This document shows positions 1-11,393 of a stretch of DNA of 64,000 nt, piece after piece. Below the pieces are notes generated by a model. The model did no database searches. It saw only the letters and a list, made by a program, of their open reading frames with translations, and was not told where the DNA came from. Source of the DNA: Trematomus loennbergii (lineage: Eukaryota; Chordata; Actinopteri; Perciformes; Nototheniidae); the NCBI GenBank assembly GCA_012861695.1, contig JAAOOA010001122.1, positions 62,001 through 126,000 on the forward strand, in the 5' to 3' direction. Made by a program: the position numbers and the translations under genes. The number at the start of each line of letters is the position of its first letter. The first letter of the stretch is position 1.

Positions 1-3
1 TCA

Positions 4-34
4 AGATCCCTCCGCGACGCGACGCGGAGGGATC
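4..34. repeat. GC-rich terminal hairpin
   Basis: GATCCCTCCGCG and CGCGGAGGGATC form 12-bp perfect arms around a short loop. A related palindrome sits at about 2549-2578, at the other end of the inverted-repeat unit, suggesting that both mark element ends. Confidence 0.7.
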
Positions 35-953
35 AGTAATTTTTAGTGAATTACTGAGTTTAGGCACGTTAATAACATTTTAATGAAGTTGAATACAGTA
101 TATTCATATTTGTCAGTGATTTCATGTCAATACACATTAGTACCAGATATACTGTACACGGACATTTTAGTGAACCAGACCAGCTGTTTCCGCCGGGTCT
201 TCGCTTCCCGGGCATCACGTTGTTTACAAGTGTGTTCAGATGCTAAATAAAAGTTTAGCTTGTACTTTTGATACCCCGCCTCTCGGCACCACAACATCCA
301 GTTTACACATGAGCGATGTCGAACATTGAAAAGTCCTTATAAAATCTCTGTTATTAGATCAGTACTTTTCTTATATGACTATTATTGACTTGAACACTGA
401 GAATGTATTTATTAACTTCAGACATTTGAAATATTTGAAATCAGATGAAAACAAACTGTAACGTAAGGTGGTAGGCGTTGCGGAGGAGCAGATTGCGAGT
501 GAGGTGCCTGTTCTAAACGAACTATTCCAGCTGTTATAAAGCATTACATAAAAAGTAAGCAAGGAATACAGAATGTTTCGTTACGTAACTTTGTTGAGAA
601 TGTGGCCATGTACATGTAATACATGGGATCATTTGCAGCGACTTGGTCATTGTGGGGAAAAATAACACCCATCCTGATCGTTTCAATGAAGTTGAATACA
701 GAATATTCATATTTGTCAGTGATTTCATGTCAATTCGGCGAACATAAACATCAATGATGATGATTAAATTATAATTAAAAATCGGGAGAGCCGGCTCGTT
801 CGTTTTTGTCGACTAAACAACATTATTTTGTTAAATAACAACATGGTGATGTTTTGTAAATGATTACATGTCTTATTTAGCACAGACTATGATCCTATCC
901 ATGACATATGGATCTTAATAAAGATCCGCTATACATTAGTACCAGACGTACTG

Positions 954-1180
954 TACAAGACTCCACACATGACTCCAGTGTGGAACTCCACTGCACCCCC
1001 TGGTGGATCAATCATCCATTGCAGCTGGCTTCACAATAATTAAATGTATTTATCACGGGGGCGGTATCAAGTCAGACTGGGGGCCGGCTCTTCATCACAG
1101 GCCGATCACGGACCGATCACGGACCAATCACGGACCAATCACGACCCTCGCACTTTAAACTGTCCAAAATAAGACGCTTC
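954..1180. repeat. Direct repeat, copy 1 (second copy 6430-6690)
   Basis: The stretch containing 'ctgcaccccctggtggatca' and 'cattgcagctggcttcac' followed by short 'cacggaccaat' iterations recurs in the same orientation at about 6430-6690. It belongs to the same repeat complex as the surrounding inverted repeats. No coding potential seen. Confidence 0.8.
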
Positions 1181-1205
1181 ATCTGTATATCCGGTAGGTA
1201 AATAG

Positions 1206-1551
1206 GGACTGGTCATAAAGCACCGGGTGATTCCCTACCGCTAATTTCTCCTCCATGTTTTGGAATATGAGGAAATGAACTGCGGTATGTCACTCCAGCT
1301 TACACGCCGTTTGATTGGCTAGAGCTTGAACGGTCAGATTTGCGTACACGGGATTTGATTGGCTGACGCTTCCACCTCAGCCTCAAAAGTTGAACATTGT
1401 TCAACTTTGAATCCTGAAAATCCTGAAAATCTCCGCTCGCCTGCCCACAATGCAGTTCGGCGAAAAGTGAGGGAAAGTGACGTCACCCCATTCAAAGTGA
1501 ATGGGCAGAAGCGTTTCAAGATTTTTTAACGCTGCTGTGTGGACAGTCCGT
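1206..1551 (-). mobile_element. Truncated copy of the 570-bp MITE at 43222
   Basis: This is the reverse complement of about 43222-43566. It shares the 'gtgacgtcaccccattcaaa' block and the terminal 'ttaacgctgctgtg...gacagtccgt' at its right side. The left end is missing. Reading frames in this stretch are incidental. Confidence 0.8.
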
Positions 1552-1740
1552 AAGGCATAGTAATCATAGATAACACGGCAGGGTCCGTTACAGTTTGTTT
1601 TCATCTGATTTCAAATATTTCAAATGTCTGAAGTTAATAAATACATTCTCAGTGTTCAAGTCAATCACTGACGATGCTTACGATATCATAAAATCTAAGT
1701 GTTAATGATTGTCAGTAGAGGTGGGATGGCAGAAGGTGCT

Positions 1741-1752
1741 ATATATAGCACC

Positions 1753-1786
<34 letters not shown>

Positions 1787-1792
1787 ATATAA
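1741..1792. repeat. AT dinucleotide microsatellite
   Basis: Imperfect run of TA dinucleotides interrupted by 'gcacc' and 'tt'. Confidence 0.9.
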
Positions 1793-4189
1793 TTCCAAAG
1801 CTGGTAAAGACCTTTCAAATTTAGCAATAATAGTCATATAAGAAAAGTACTGATCTAATAACAGAGATTTGTTCTTGAATCAACCTTTTTATGGAAAATG
1901 TTTATGTAATTTTATAAGGACTTTTCAATGTTCGACATCGCTCATGTGAAATCAACTTCGATACAGTAAACTGGATGTTGTGGTGCCGAGAGACGGGAGT
2001 CGGAGGCGGGGTATCAAAAGTACAAGCTAAACTTTTATTTAGCATCTGAACACACATGTAAACAACTTCATGCCCGGGAAGCGAAGACCGGCGGAAACAG
2101 CTGGTCTGGTTCACTAAAATGTCCGTGCGGAACAATACCCCAACCCATAGATCCGTGGGTGAATAATGTCAATCACCACAATGTACAGTATGTCTGGTAC
2201 TAATGTATAGCGGATCTTTGTTAAGATCCATATGTCACGGATAGGATCATAGTCTGTGCTAAATAAGACATGTAATCATTTACAAAACATCACCATGTTG
2301 TTATTTAACAAAATAATGTTTTTAGTCGAAAAAAACGAACGAGAGGAAATGCAGCCGGCTCTCGATTTTTAATCCTAATTTAATCATCATCTTCACCACG
2401 ATCATTTATGTTTATGTTCGCCGAATTTACATGAAATCACTGACAAATATGAATATACTGTATTCAACTTCATTAAAATGTTATTAACGTGCCTAAACTC
2501 AGTAATTCACTAAAAATATTTATTTTAATGGAGCCTTGTCAGGCAGATCAAGATCCGCGTAGCGGAGGGATCTTGATCCCTGGGTGTTATTTTTCCCCAT
2601 AATGACCAAGTCGCTGCAAATTATCCCGCTTATTACATGGCCACATTCTCAACAAAGTAACGACATGACTCCCAATATTAATTGAAATGCTTTTATGGAT
2701 TTAGAAATGTTTTTATTGATTTAAAAAATAGTTGTATGTATTGATTTAAATTGACATGCATCCGCCAAGAAAAATAGTCTGTTGTTACCGTTTTTTAAAC
2801 AGTCAGAATGAAACGGCAGCTCTCAGCGGTGTGTTTACACACCTAATGGCCCATCACCCACAGCTCTCTCCCCCCCCTGATCTTTCTTTTCCAACAGTTA
2901 AGTTAACTGTAGGTTACTCTGAGTGACAAGCTTACAGTTAGTGAAGTAACACTTTTTTTTTGTGAGTCACGACCTGGCTGTTTCATTCTAACATAACGCT
3001 CCAAATATGACTGTTTCCACTCGGACTTCAATACAGCAACACCATGTTTGGTTTCCATGGTAGCGTGTCTCTTTAGTAGCGTGCACTCCTTTCCTGTAAA
3101 TTACAGTGCACTTCTCTTTCCCGCACTACTGTGACAGACCATGGGGCTGGGTCAGCCACTAACATATTCATATTTATCTTCTCAAAAAGAGAAATATGAA
3201 CGTTAGTTTTTAACTGAAATGATCAAATAAAGTCAAAATGTCACAGTGTTTACAAACATTGACCATACCGTTCACCAGCCCCCACCCCCCTATGTTGAGT
3301 AGGCTATACTCTTTGTTTAAAACTAATTGGCCATCGGAATGTGTGTGTCGCAACCCCCCCTGTGATATCTCTTCTCCAGCAGTCTGTAGGTTTGTGTTCG
3401 CATATTCATGCTGTCGCAGTTCCTGTTGTTTCTATCACGCATTGCCGGTATGAAAGGGTCTGTGCCGGAAATATCAAGATAACACGGCAGGGTCGTTACA
3501 GTTTGTTTTCTTCTGATTTCAAATAAACAAAGTCTTGGCTTCAGAATATTAAACTTGTTTCGGCAAATTTAGATGATAAATACAACTATGAAGCTTGTAA
3601 CGGCATAATTACTTAAGCGGATAACGGAGTAATTTAACGTTACAGCAGGCATAACAACAGCCGGTGTTTATTTTATTATTATATATAGTCGTTATTCATT
3701 TGTTTTAAAGCTCAATAAGGAAGATTTAAACTTTCACACACAGCTTTTTCCAGCAGTACCTACCCCCCTTTGAGTGAATACCTGTTGTACCTGTCCGGGG
3801 CTAAGCCCATAGGACGATGCTCTGATGTCAACCCCCCCGTTGACAATTCACAAGCGTCTAACTCTCTCCCCCCTCCCCGTCGCACCTTCTAACAGAGCCC
3901 CCCCACATATCAAATCCCAATTTAACCCCTGGCCTCTGGAGCAGAAATGAAAGAGTTTTAAAAATGTTTACGTTTTGGTAAGTTTTTAGGGAAATGTTGT
4001 AATATTGCAACGTTGGCCTTAGGTGGGAGCAGAATTTCTGTTTCTACTCACATTGTCTGAATAAATATATTGAACAACTAAGGGTTAATTTGCAGGATTG
4101 ATTGCTTACTTAGCCCTATATCAGTATATAGCATGAATAATAATCACACATCACTCATATTTGTTATGAATAATCATTTTAATTTATTA

Positions 4190-4240
4190 AATAGTAAGTC
4201 GCTTTGGATAAAAGCGTCAGCTAAATGCAATTTATGAAAG
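4190..4240 (+). mobile_element. SINE/L2-type conserved 3' tail
   Basis: Contains 'aagtcgctttggataaaag' followed by 'cgtcagctaaatg'. This is the tail shared by many teleost SINEs and L2-type LINEs, and it sits in the centre of the large palindrome. Confidence 0.75.
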
Positions 4241-4353
4241 CCTCACTCAGGATTTTTTATTGCACTTGGGCATTAAAAACAAGATTTTAACTTTAGTTTT
4301 TTATAATATCTGCATTTTCTCTTGTGAAAAACTAAGTCTTAGTTTGGCCATAG

Positions 4354-4540
4354 TTATTTAATATATAGCGCCATCTCCTGGTTAAATCCTGAAATTGAAA
4401 ATCTGGCAACGCCCTCTTGGAAAATAGTGGGAGGGCTTAACATTCCCAGATACTGGTCTTTGGCAGGTCTTAGGCAGGTAACTGGCTGGTAGTAGGCAGG
4501 AAGCTGTATGCTGGAGTCTGAAATAAGATGCTCCATCTGT
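4354..4540 (-). repeat. Dispersed 180-bp repeat with CCTGCC motif array
   Basis: Reverse complement of about 17936-18110. Shared blocks include 'gcgccatctcctggttaaat' and 'gggagggcttaacattccc'. It contains tandem 'cttaggcaggt'-like iterations. Two copies in the window support a dispersed element; the class is unknown. Confidence 0.7.
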
Positions 4541-7296
4541 ATGGTTGAAAAGCAATATAAATCACACAGTTAGTATACAATAGGCTTTAAAAAGCACCAT
4601 CGATAACCATTGCCTTCTCCAAATCAAACCAAGGTATCTTGGGTCAGTCTTGTCTTCCAAAAAGTTTGTGACAAGATGAGAAGTCAACAGGTATTCACTC
4701 AGAGGGGGGTAGGTACTAAATGCCACCCATTTACATGTAGGCAAACAAAGTCAAAAATCAACATACAGTAGGGGAGTGGGGGATGGTGAACGGTATGTGG
4801 GACACTGAAAAGTCTATGTTAAAAAGCCTCAGTCACCTTAATTCATGTAATAAAAACATCTCAGGTCAGTAACACTGAAAGCTAAATGTGCAATACCATG
4901 TTCAGCTATGTTACTATTTATAATGTTATTGTTGTTACAACAGAAGATGTTTTTCTTTATATTGAAGTTAAATGCATCAATCTGGTGCACTTTGAGGTCA
5001 AAATTAAGAGATTTATGGATACCGCTGGAAAAATCTGCAGTACATATGCCGAGCCTGTACGTAGCGCTGTAGAGCTTTAAAACAAATGAATAACGACTAT
5101 ATATAATAATAAAACAAACACCGGCTGTTGTTATGCCTGCTGTAACGTTAAATTACTCCGTTCTCCGCTTGTAATTATGCCGTTACAAGCTTCATAGTTG
5201 TATTTATCATCTAAATTTGCCGAAACAAGTTTAATATTCTGAAAGCCAAGACTTTGTTTATTGAAATCAGATGAAAACAAACTGTAACGGACCCTGCCGT
5301 GTTATCTATGATTACTATATGCCTTACTGTACATTCATAATTTCAGCCGGAGGGAGGGGGGCAGCGCTGCGAGAAGAGCAGATTGCGAGTGAGAGGTGCC
5401 TGTCATCTTCCCTTTACAAGCTTCTCAAATGTATTTATCGTGTGATTTGGAAATAAAAGTTTCATATTCTGAAAGCCAAGACTTTGTTTATATATTATAC
5501 GTGGGTAGCTATGACGTCAGAAGGAGTTACCGTAAATGAGAACTGTGTTTCTAGGATTTCTAAACGAACTATTACAGCTGTTATAAAGCATTAATAAAAA
5601 GTCATGAAGAGATAAGGAGGAGAAAAGGTTTAAGGAAGTAAGCAATGAATACAAAATGTCGAAATCCTCTGTTTCACGCGATGTCGAACATTGAAGACAG
5701 AGGATGGCGGTCCCCAATCTACACAGCGGGAGAAAGAAGAGCATTTAAAGCAGATCGGAGGAGACATCACGATCTTCCCACATTAGGGCAATTCACCTAT
5801 ACTTAACCCCAAATAAAAGAACCCAATAAAAACAGTTGTTAAATAATAGTGAAGTCACGTTGTAATAACAATAACTCATCTCTCGGTTTGAGTGTTCTTT
5901 TTTGCTTTGCCAAAAGCCACTGTGTCAAGTGTCTAGTGACTATTTCTCTTAGCGGATGCATGTCAATTTAAATCAATACATACAACTTTTTTAAATCAAT
6001 AAAAACATTTTCTAAATCCATAAAAGCATTTCAATTAAGATTGGGAGTCATGTCGTTACTTTGTTGAGAATGTGGCCATGTAATAAGCGGGATAATTTGC
6101 AGCGACTTGGTCATTGTGGGGAAAAATAACACCCAGGGATCCTGATCGTTTTAATGAAGTTGAATACAGAATATTCATATTTGTCAGTGATTTCATGTCA
6201 ATTCGGCGAACATAAACATAAATGATCGTGGTGAAGATGATGATTAAATTAGGATTAAAAATCGAGAGCCGGCTGCATTTCCTCTCGTTCGTTTTTTCCG
6301 ACTAAACAACATTATTTTGTTAAATAACAACATGGTGATGTTTTGTAAATGATTACATGTCTTATTTAGCACAGACTATGATCCTATCCGTGACATATGG
6401 ATCTTAACAAAGATCCGCTATACAGTAGTACCAGACATACTGTACATCCAGCTTACTGTATCGAAGTTGATTTCACATGAGCTCCAGTGTGGAACCCCAC
6501 TGCACCCCCTGGTGGATCAATGATCCATTGCAGCTGGCTTCACAATAATTACATTTATTTATCACGGGGGCAGTATCAAGTCAGACTGGGGGCAGGCTCT
6601 TCATCACTGATCTTTCACGGGCCGTTCACGGACCGTGCACGTGCCAACCACGACCCTCGCGTTTCAAACTGTCCTAAATAAGACGCTACATCAGTATGGA
6701 CTACAAGTGGGTGATTTGGATGGGAATAACTTTATTGAGCTGCAGAAGACATACACACAAACAAAGATACCAGTGACAAAGAGGAACCTTTTCTCTCAAA
6801 AGGATCTGTCGGAGTCGGGAGGGCTGTTAATTTATTCCGGCAAATTACTCAGACCTACTAATTGACCTAACAAAAGCTATTGAGTCCATGTAAGTTTACT
6901 GCTTGGCTCAGATCCACCAACGTCAGCAAGATCTCACCTCTACTAACTCCTGAAGAACCAGGTTCAATTAACTGCTGTTTCAATTCAGAAGACCCGCTAA
7001 ATCTGTTTAAGCGATCCCGAAGGATTTTTGATATCAGTAATGAGATGTGGCCCTACCTAAGTGTGAGTTTTGGCAGATGTGCATTTCTTACCTTTCAAGC
7101 AGGAGAGGAGGGAGCAGATTTCTTTTAAGTTGTCCGAATCCAAAGGGTGGGATCAGTTTATTTGAAGAAAAATTGGTCCACACTTGTACAGGGTTTTACC
7201 TTCTCTCGTTACAACATGACAATCATACAAAACATATCATGCTGTGGTCATTTTCTAATATGGAACCTTAATTCAAAGTTTTGACATCAAAATCTT

Positions 7297-7520
7297 CCGA
7301 CATAATCCAGAGGAATCTCCTCATAAATCGCCAGGGCTACACATTCACACCTATAGTCCGACAACATTCAGAGGCAGTTCCTCATAAATGATCAGTAATA
7401 ATTCCGACACAACCCAGAGGAATCTCCTCATGAATCGCGGGTGCTAATCATTCACACCTAGAGTCCGACAACATTTAGGGAAAGTTCCTCATAAATGGTC
7501 AGTGGGATCTAACAGTTTCA
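7297..7520 (+). repeat. Tandem duplication, unit about 112 bp
   Basis: Two adjacent copies share 'ccagaggaatctcctcat' and 'agtccgacaacatt'. They lie within the damaged BEL region, where reverse transcriptase sequence would be expected. Confidence 0.8.
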
Positions 7521-7682
7521 AACTTTCATTCAACAATTCACTCAGCATTCAACAAATCAATTTGAAAAACCTTACCAAGTTTGAGAGCACTTACCCAGGA
7601 AAAACCCAGCTCTCGGGAGAGAGCTTTACCAGGGAAAACCCCCCCTCTCTCGGGTTTGCTCCCTCTCAGCTAGTGTTTTTAT

Positions 7683-8283
7683 GCTCAAAACAGGACAGAA
7701 AAACCTACTTTAGTGATGCCAGTGAGCAAGGATACGGCACTGCAAGTTATCTCAGATGTGTCAACAGTTTGGGGGAAGTTCATGTTGCTTTAGTGATGGG
7801 AAAGGCTCGAGTAACCCCTCTCAAAAGATGACTATACCCAGACTGGAGCTTACAGCAGCCACCCTGGCTGTAAGGATTGATCTGATGTTACGCTCAGCGC
7901 TACAGCTAAACCTCCAAGAGTCCATCTTTTGGACAGACAGCCAGTCTGTACTTAAATATATCTGCAATCAGACCAAGCGATTCCACACCTTTGTAGCTAA
8001 TCGGATTGCAGTTATTCACGACATGTCAAATGAGACTCAGTGGAGATATGTGGACTCCAAACGAAATCCGGCCGATGATGCTTCCCGGGGACTAAACATT
8101 GAATCCTTCCTAAAGTCTAAAATATGGCTACATGGACCTGCATTCCTGCAAGAGGAGGAGTCTCAGTGGCCAAGGAACCCAGACAAAATGTCACAAAGCT
8201 CTCTTTCTCCAGATGATCCTGAAGTGAAAAGAAATGTCACTGTAAATGTGATGAGTATTAAGGGGAAAAGTCCCACAAGTTAA
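7683..8283 (+). CDS. BEL/Pao RNase H region (frameshifted)
   Basis: The first frame gives 'YFSDASEQGYGTASYL', the conserved start of the BEL/Pao RNase H-like segment, with an Asp in the DAS motif. After a frameshift near 7830 the second frame gives 'IPRLELTAATLAVR', 'FWTDSQSVLKYI' and 'NPADDASRG'. Asp in DAS, Glu in LEL, Asp in TDS and Asp in ADDASRG match the family's catalytic carboxylates. The role would be removal of RNA from the RNA-DNA hybrid during reverse transcription. The segment is flanked downstream by integrase pieces, as expected. It is a fragment of the polyprotein with no start of its own. Confidence 0.88.
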
Positions 8284-8396
8284 CTAATTGAGCACTACTC
8301 AGATTGGAACAGCCTGAAAAAAGCTGTAGCTTGGATCCTGAAATGTAAAAGATTGCTCTTGGAGATCACTCAAAGAAGGAAGGTGATAAACCTGGA

Positions 8397-8858
8397 TTGC
8401 TACTGAGTAATGATAAATCACTGAAGGAACGGGCCATAAACCTTAAAGTGACCGTCAACACAAATCTGACTGTGGAAGATATGGACAATGCTGAAATCGC
8501 CATACTTGCATTTAAACAAATGCAACACTTTGCACAGGACATTAACCTCCTTGAAAAAAGGAAATACTGCCAAAAAGACAGCCCTATATTAAAAATGGAT
8601 CCAATCCTTGATCAAGGTATACTGAGAGTTGGGGGGAGGATTAACAGATCAGCTATGCCAGTAAATGCTAAGAATCCCATAATCCTGCCCAAAAAATCCC
8701 ACATATCAGAAGTCATTCTAAGAAACATACACATCCAAGTTGGTCACTCTGGAAGAAATCACATGCTGTCAAAACTAGGACAAAAATATCTCTGCAAACT
8801 CCTCAGCACGAAAGATCATCAGAAACTGTGTTCTGCAGACGTATGCAGTCTAAATTAG
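8397..8858 (+). CDS. BEL/Pao linker and integrase zinc-binding region
   Basis: Contains 'ILRVGGRINRS' and 'HISEVILRNIHIQVGHSG', the start of the His-His-Cys-Cys zinc-binding segment of BEL/Pao integrases. The two His residues are present; the Cys pair falls near 'LCSADVCSLN', where the sequence degenerates and a frameshift at about 8858 leads into the integrase core. Upstream, 8290-8396 is the same protein in another frame. This domain helps the integrase multimerise and bind DNA ends. Confidence 0.82.
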   Translation: MLLSNDKSLKERAINLKVTVNTNLTVEDMDNAEIAILAFKQMQHFAQDINLLEKRKYCQKDSPILKMDPILDQGILRVGGRINRSAMPVNAKNPIILPKKSHISEVILRNIHIQVGHSGRNHMLSKLGQKYLCKLLSTKDHQKLCSADVCSLN

Positions 8859-8867
8859 GAGAGCAAA

Positions 8868-9345
8868 AGATGGCAGATCTTCCTCAGGACCACGTGATGC
8901 CAGATTTGCCACCTTTCACTGCAGTTGGCATGGACTATTTTGGACCGTTTGAGATAAAGCGAGGTTGGACCAATGTGAAACGATGGGGTGTAATCTTCAC
9001 ATGCCTCACTAGCCGTGCAATCCATCTTGAAGTGGCTAGTAGTTTGGACACAAACTCCTGCATCAATGGAATACGGAGATTCTTATGTCGTAGAGGTACT
9101 GTGAAAACCATCAGATCTGATCAAGGTACACATTTCATTGGTGCGCAAAAGGAGCTTGAACAATCATTAAAATAACTAAAACACGACAAAATCCAAAGTA
9201 ACCTTCTCCAAGAAGGGATTGAGTGGATATTCAACCCAGCAGCAGGCCCTCACCACGGAGGTGTATGGGAGCGACTCATCAAGTCACTAAAAAAGATGAT
9301 GATGAGGCATTGCAAACAGCCTTATGTGAAGTGGAAGCTATAATG
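8868..9345 (+). CDS. BEL/Pao integrase catalytic core (broken)
   Basis: Contains 'AVGMDYFGPF' (first Asp), 'TCLTSRAIHLEV' and 'IRSDQGTHFIGAQKEL' (second Asp). After a stop and frameshift near 9174, 'GGVWERLIKSL' follows at about 9258-9290 and holds the catalytic Glu. The complete D,D,E set is therefore visible but split over frames. A functional core would catalyse 3' processing and strand transfer into host DNA. Upstream and downstream fragments belong to the same polyprotein. Confidence 0.9.
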
Positions 9346-9349
9346 AATG

Positions 9350-9789
9350 ATAGACCCATCACAACCATAACAAATTACTTGAAAGATGTGGAGCCTTTAA
9401 CACCTAATCATCTGCTTCTGCTCAAAACTAACCCTGTTATGCCACCTGGACTCTTCATGAAGGAGGACCTGTACTGAAGAAGAAAATGGAGACAGGTACA
9501 ATATCTGGCTGATCTTTTCTGGAAGAGATGGGTCAGAGAATATCTTCCAACAATGCAACAGCGATAAGATCAGAAGGAACTTTCTTCCTGGAGACCTCGT
9601 TGTTATTGTGGACGATTCGGCTCCCAGAAACTCCTGGGTGCTAGGACGGATTCTAAAGACCCTGCCAGGAAGTAAAGGACTTGTCCGAAGTGTTCTAGTT
9701 AAAACAAAAACAAGTGTTTTACAGAGGCCTGTCAACAAACTCTGTTGCTCCTGGAAGCTGGAGATTAACTGGACTACTACTACTGGCTG
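9350..9789 (+). CDS. BEL/Pao integrase C-terminal region (DUF5641-like)
   Basis: One frame reads 'IMNDRPIT' and 'LTPNHLLLLKTNP'. Following frames give 'YLADLFWKRWVREYLPT' and 'LPGDLVVIVDD...PRNSWVLGRI', ending at a stop near 9788. These are hallmarks of the C-terminal region of BEL/Pao integrases. Two frameshifts (about 9478 and 9570) break it. It ends about 195 bp before the putative LTR, and a perfect 24-bp-arm hairpin lies between them. Confidence 0.85.
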
Positions 9790-9928
9790 AAGTTAGAAAA
9801 ATCTATTTTTTATGAACTCAAGATGAATTTCATCTTTGAACTCTGACAAGAAGAACATTTATATATTTGTTTTGAATATTGGCTCTATTTATTATTTGTT
9901 GTAATTGCTATATTCTAGGCAATTAGGA

Positions 9929-9981
9929 CAAAAGCTTTTTATTGTCATTGTACAGAATACAATGACAATAAAAAGCTTTTG
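9929..9981. repeat. Perfect hairpin, 24-bp arms and 5-base loop
   Basis: Starts 'caaaagctttttattgtc' and ends with its exact reverse complement around the loop 'cagaa'. The arms resemble the 'acaatgacaataaa' end of a common fish retroposon. It lies immediately before the putative LTR start and could be a tiny inverted insertion or a terminator-like fold. Confidence 0.9.
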
Positions 9982-9983
9982 AA

Positions 9984-10770
9984 TGTTAGAGACATATTTT
10001 GTGTTGATAATGAATGTATTGTGGGTTTTGACGCGCCTCTCTTTGTTTCCAAACAAATGAGCTGAGAACGTGGTTGAATCAGATGAGCTTTATTCGTTAG
10101 TCCAGACGGCATATAAACAGCAGGACACATTTCTTCGCTTCATACTAAATCAAAGTTAACAGTCTCCAAAAGAACAAAAAGAACACGGTCAAAAGACTTT
10201 TCCGTTTCCCCGTCTCATCACCATCAGCTGTGTCCTATCAACCTACCATATATAGGCATATAGCCATGCACGTGATACTGACGCACATAACAAATAAGTG
10301 AGCCTTAAATTAATACATTTTAAACCATAGTATGACACAAAAATACCTTTAGATGGTGAGTTTAATCTAATTTATATTATTATCAAGCCTAACTATCAGA
10401 CAATAATAACTAAATGAAAATGGCTCTAACAATTATTTTCTTATTAATTTAGATCTTAATATATTCTTTCCATTTATCAATTAGTATTGAATTAAATATT
10501 CGTATAATAGCTTTGATTTATTGTGAACAATCAACTGTTATATAAGGAAGGGGTGGGACTGAGCCTCAGGGGAAATTGTCTCCAGCACGGAACGGGGAAT
10601 CGGTAGTCTTTGACCTCACGTTACATTGATCATTTTTGTTTATTTGTTTGTTTAATTTTATGGAAGAAGTCAATAAATCTGCCAGATGAAGGCAAAGAAT
10701 CAGCGCCTACAGAGTTTTATTTGGACTGTTTTTAACGTGTGAGTCAAGAAGCGGATCCCTGTTAATGTGG
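9984..10770 (+). mobile_element. Probable 3' LTR of the BEL/Pao element
   Basis: Begins with TGTTAGAG just after the pol stop and hairpin. It contains a TATA-like box (tatataa, 10539) and an AATAAA signal (10672), in the order expected for U3-R-U5. The right boundary is not clear: candidates lie between about 10765 and 10808. No second LTR is seen in the window, so the identification rests on position, the TG start and internal signals. Confidence 0.5.
10539..10546 (+). promoter_or_regulatory. TATA-like box in the putative LTR
   Basis: 'tatataag' followed about 25-30 bp later by 'gagcctcaggg'. AATAAA lies 130 bp downstream. This is the usual arrangement for an LTR promoter and polyadenylation signal. 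Confidence 0.45.
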
Positions 10771-10808
10771 CACAGTTTTACATATCATACAAGAATGGGC
10801 CACAACAG

Positions 10809-11173
10809 TGTTTTTATTATCTGTAAAACTGTGTAAGCTGGTTCAACTAAAACCAGTGTTGATGTTTTCTTTTTATTTGAGAGTAAACTGAACAAAATTT
10901 GAATAGTGATAGAAGTCAGCTAATGAGTGGAGCTAATGAGCAAACCCTAACCCTATTGTAAATAAAAAACAACTTATCAGTTTAAGTTAAATTTTGTATT
11001 TCTGAAATGGTTTGCAAATAGAAAAACTAGACATTTATATTTAATTGAACAAAATAAATAAAATTGGATTAAAAACATAAGCAATTTTTAGACCCTAGCG
11101 TAGGGCAATGCCAAGGTCCTTCCACTTCCACTTTGTGCAGAGAGCAATTAATATATAACATTAAAATGTTATA
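10809..11173. other. No gene seen
   Basis: AT-rich sequence between the LTR and the small hAT MITE. No ORF with recognisable motifs and no clear repeat structure. Confidence 0.5.
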
Positions 11174-11181
11174 CTAACATG

Positions 11182-11385
11182 TAGGGATGGGTATCGATAG
11201 CATACAGATATGTTTCGATGGTCTTATCGAAACTTAAATCCATCATTTTGTGCAAAATATGAAGTCATTACATGAATAGATAAAATAGCTCAATAATTAA
11301 TAGTCCAGCAGCTTATCAGTATCCCGGTACTGACTGGTGAGGTACCGGTTCCAATATAGTACCGGTTCTCAGATACCCATCCCTA
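11182..11385. mobile_element. 204-bp hAT-type MITE
   Basis: Terminal inverted repeats TAGGGATGGGTATC and GATACCCATCCCTA bound the element. The flanking 8-mers, ctaacatg (11174-11181) and ccaacatg (11386-11393), differ at one base, which fits the 8-bp target duplication of hAT transposons. The interior has several 'ggtaccggttc'-like and 'tatcgaaac' motifs. It has no coding capacity. A longer relative lies at 49586-50307. Confidence 0.9.
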
Positions 11386-11393
11386 CCAACATG

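Larger units (their letters stand above)
1..2578. repeat. Foldback-type inverted repeat unit
   Basis: Sequence near the left end (about 47-130, containing 'gcacgttaataacatttt') recurs as its reverse complement at about 2424-2515. Further in, 240-470 pairs with about 1575-2050 (the 'ttagatcagtacttttc' and 'gacttgaacactgagaat' stretches), so the two halves face each other around a centre near 1.0-1.3 kb. Both outer ends carry short GC-rich palindromes: GATCCCTCCGCG against CGCGGAGGGATC at 4-34, and a GATCAAGATCC-type palindrome at about 2549-2578. No transposase is visible. This is a non-autonomous foldback-like element or a set of nested copies; the family is unknown. Confidence 0.7.
2200..6430. 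repeat. Large imperfect palindrome (inverted-repeat arms about 0.5 kb)
   Basis: The left arm, about 2200-2775, is matched in reverse complement by about 5940-6430. An inner pair, 3470-3720 and 5080-5295, carries 'gtaacggcataattac' and 'gtcgttattcatttgtttt'. A further pair joins about 3765-3800 with 4683-4717. The centre lies near 4.2-4.4 kb, where retroposon-type repeats occur (4190-4240 and 4354-4536). Arm spacing drifts because of indels. The outer arms also resemble the 1-2578 unit, so several copies of one family are nested here. No gene product is supported. Confidence 0.75.
6695..9789 (+). pseudogene. BEL/Pao LTR-retrotransposon pol remnant
   Basis: Pieces of one pol polyprotein lie in order on the plus strand in shifting frames. 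First comes a short linker piece (6695-6865) with 'FIELQKTYTQ' and 'PVTKRNL', typical between the protease and the reverse transcriptase in BEL/Pao. The RNase H region, integrase zinc-binding region, integrase core and C-terminal region follow. The reverse transcriptase catalytic block is not visible, and non-coding or tandemly repeated sequence (6866-7640) replaces it. Frameshifts and stops occur at about 7830, 8281, 8858, 9174 and 9478, so no functional polyprotein can be made. In life such a protein copies element RNA into DNA and integrates it. A probable LTR follows downstream. Confidence 0.88.
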
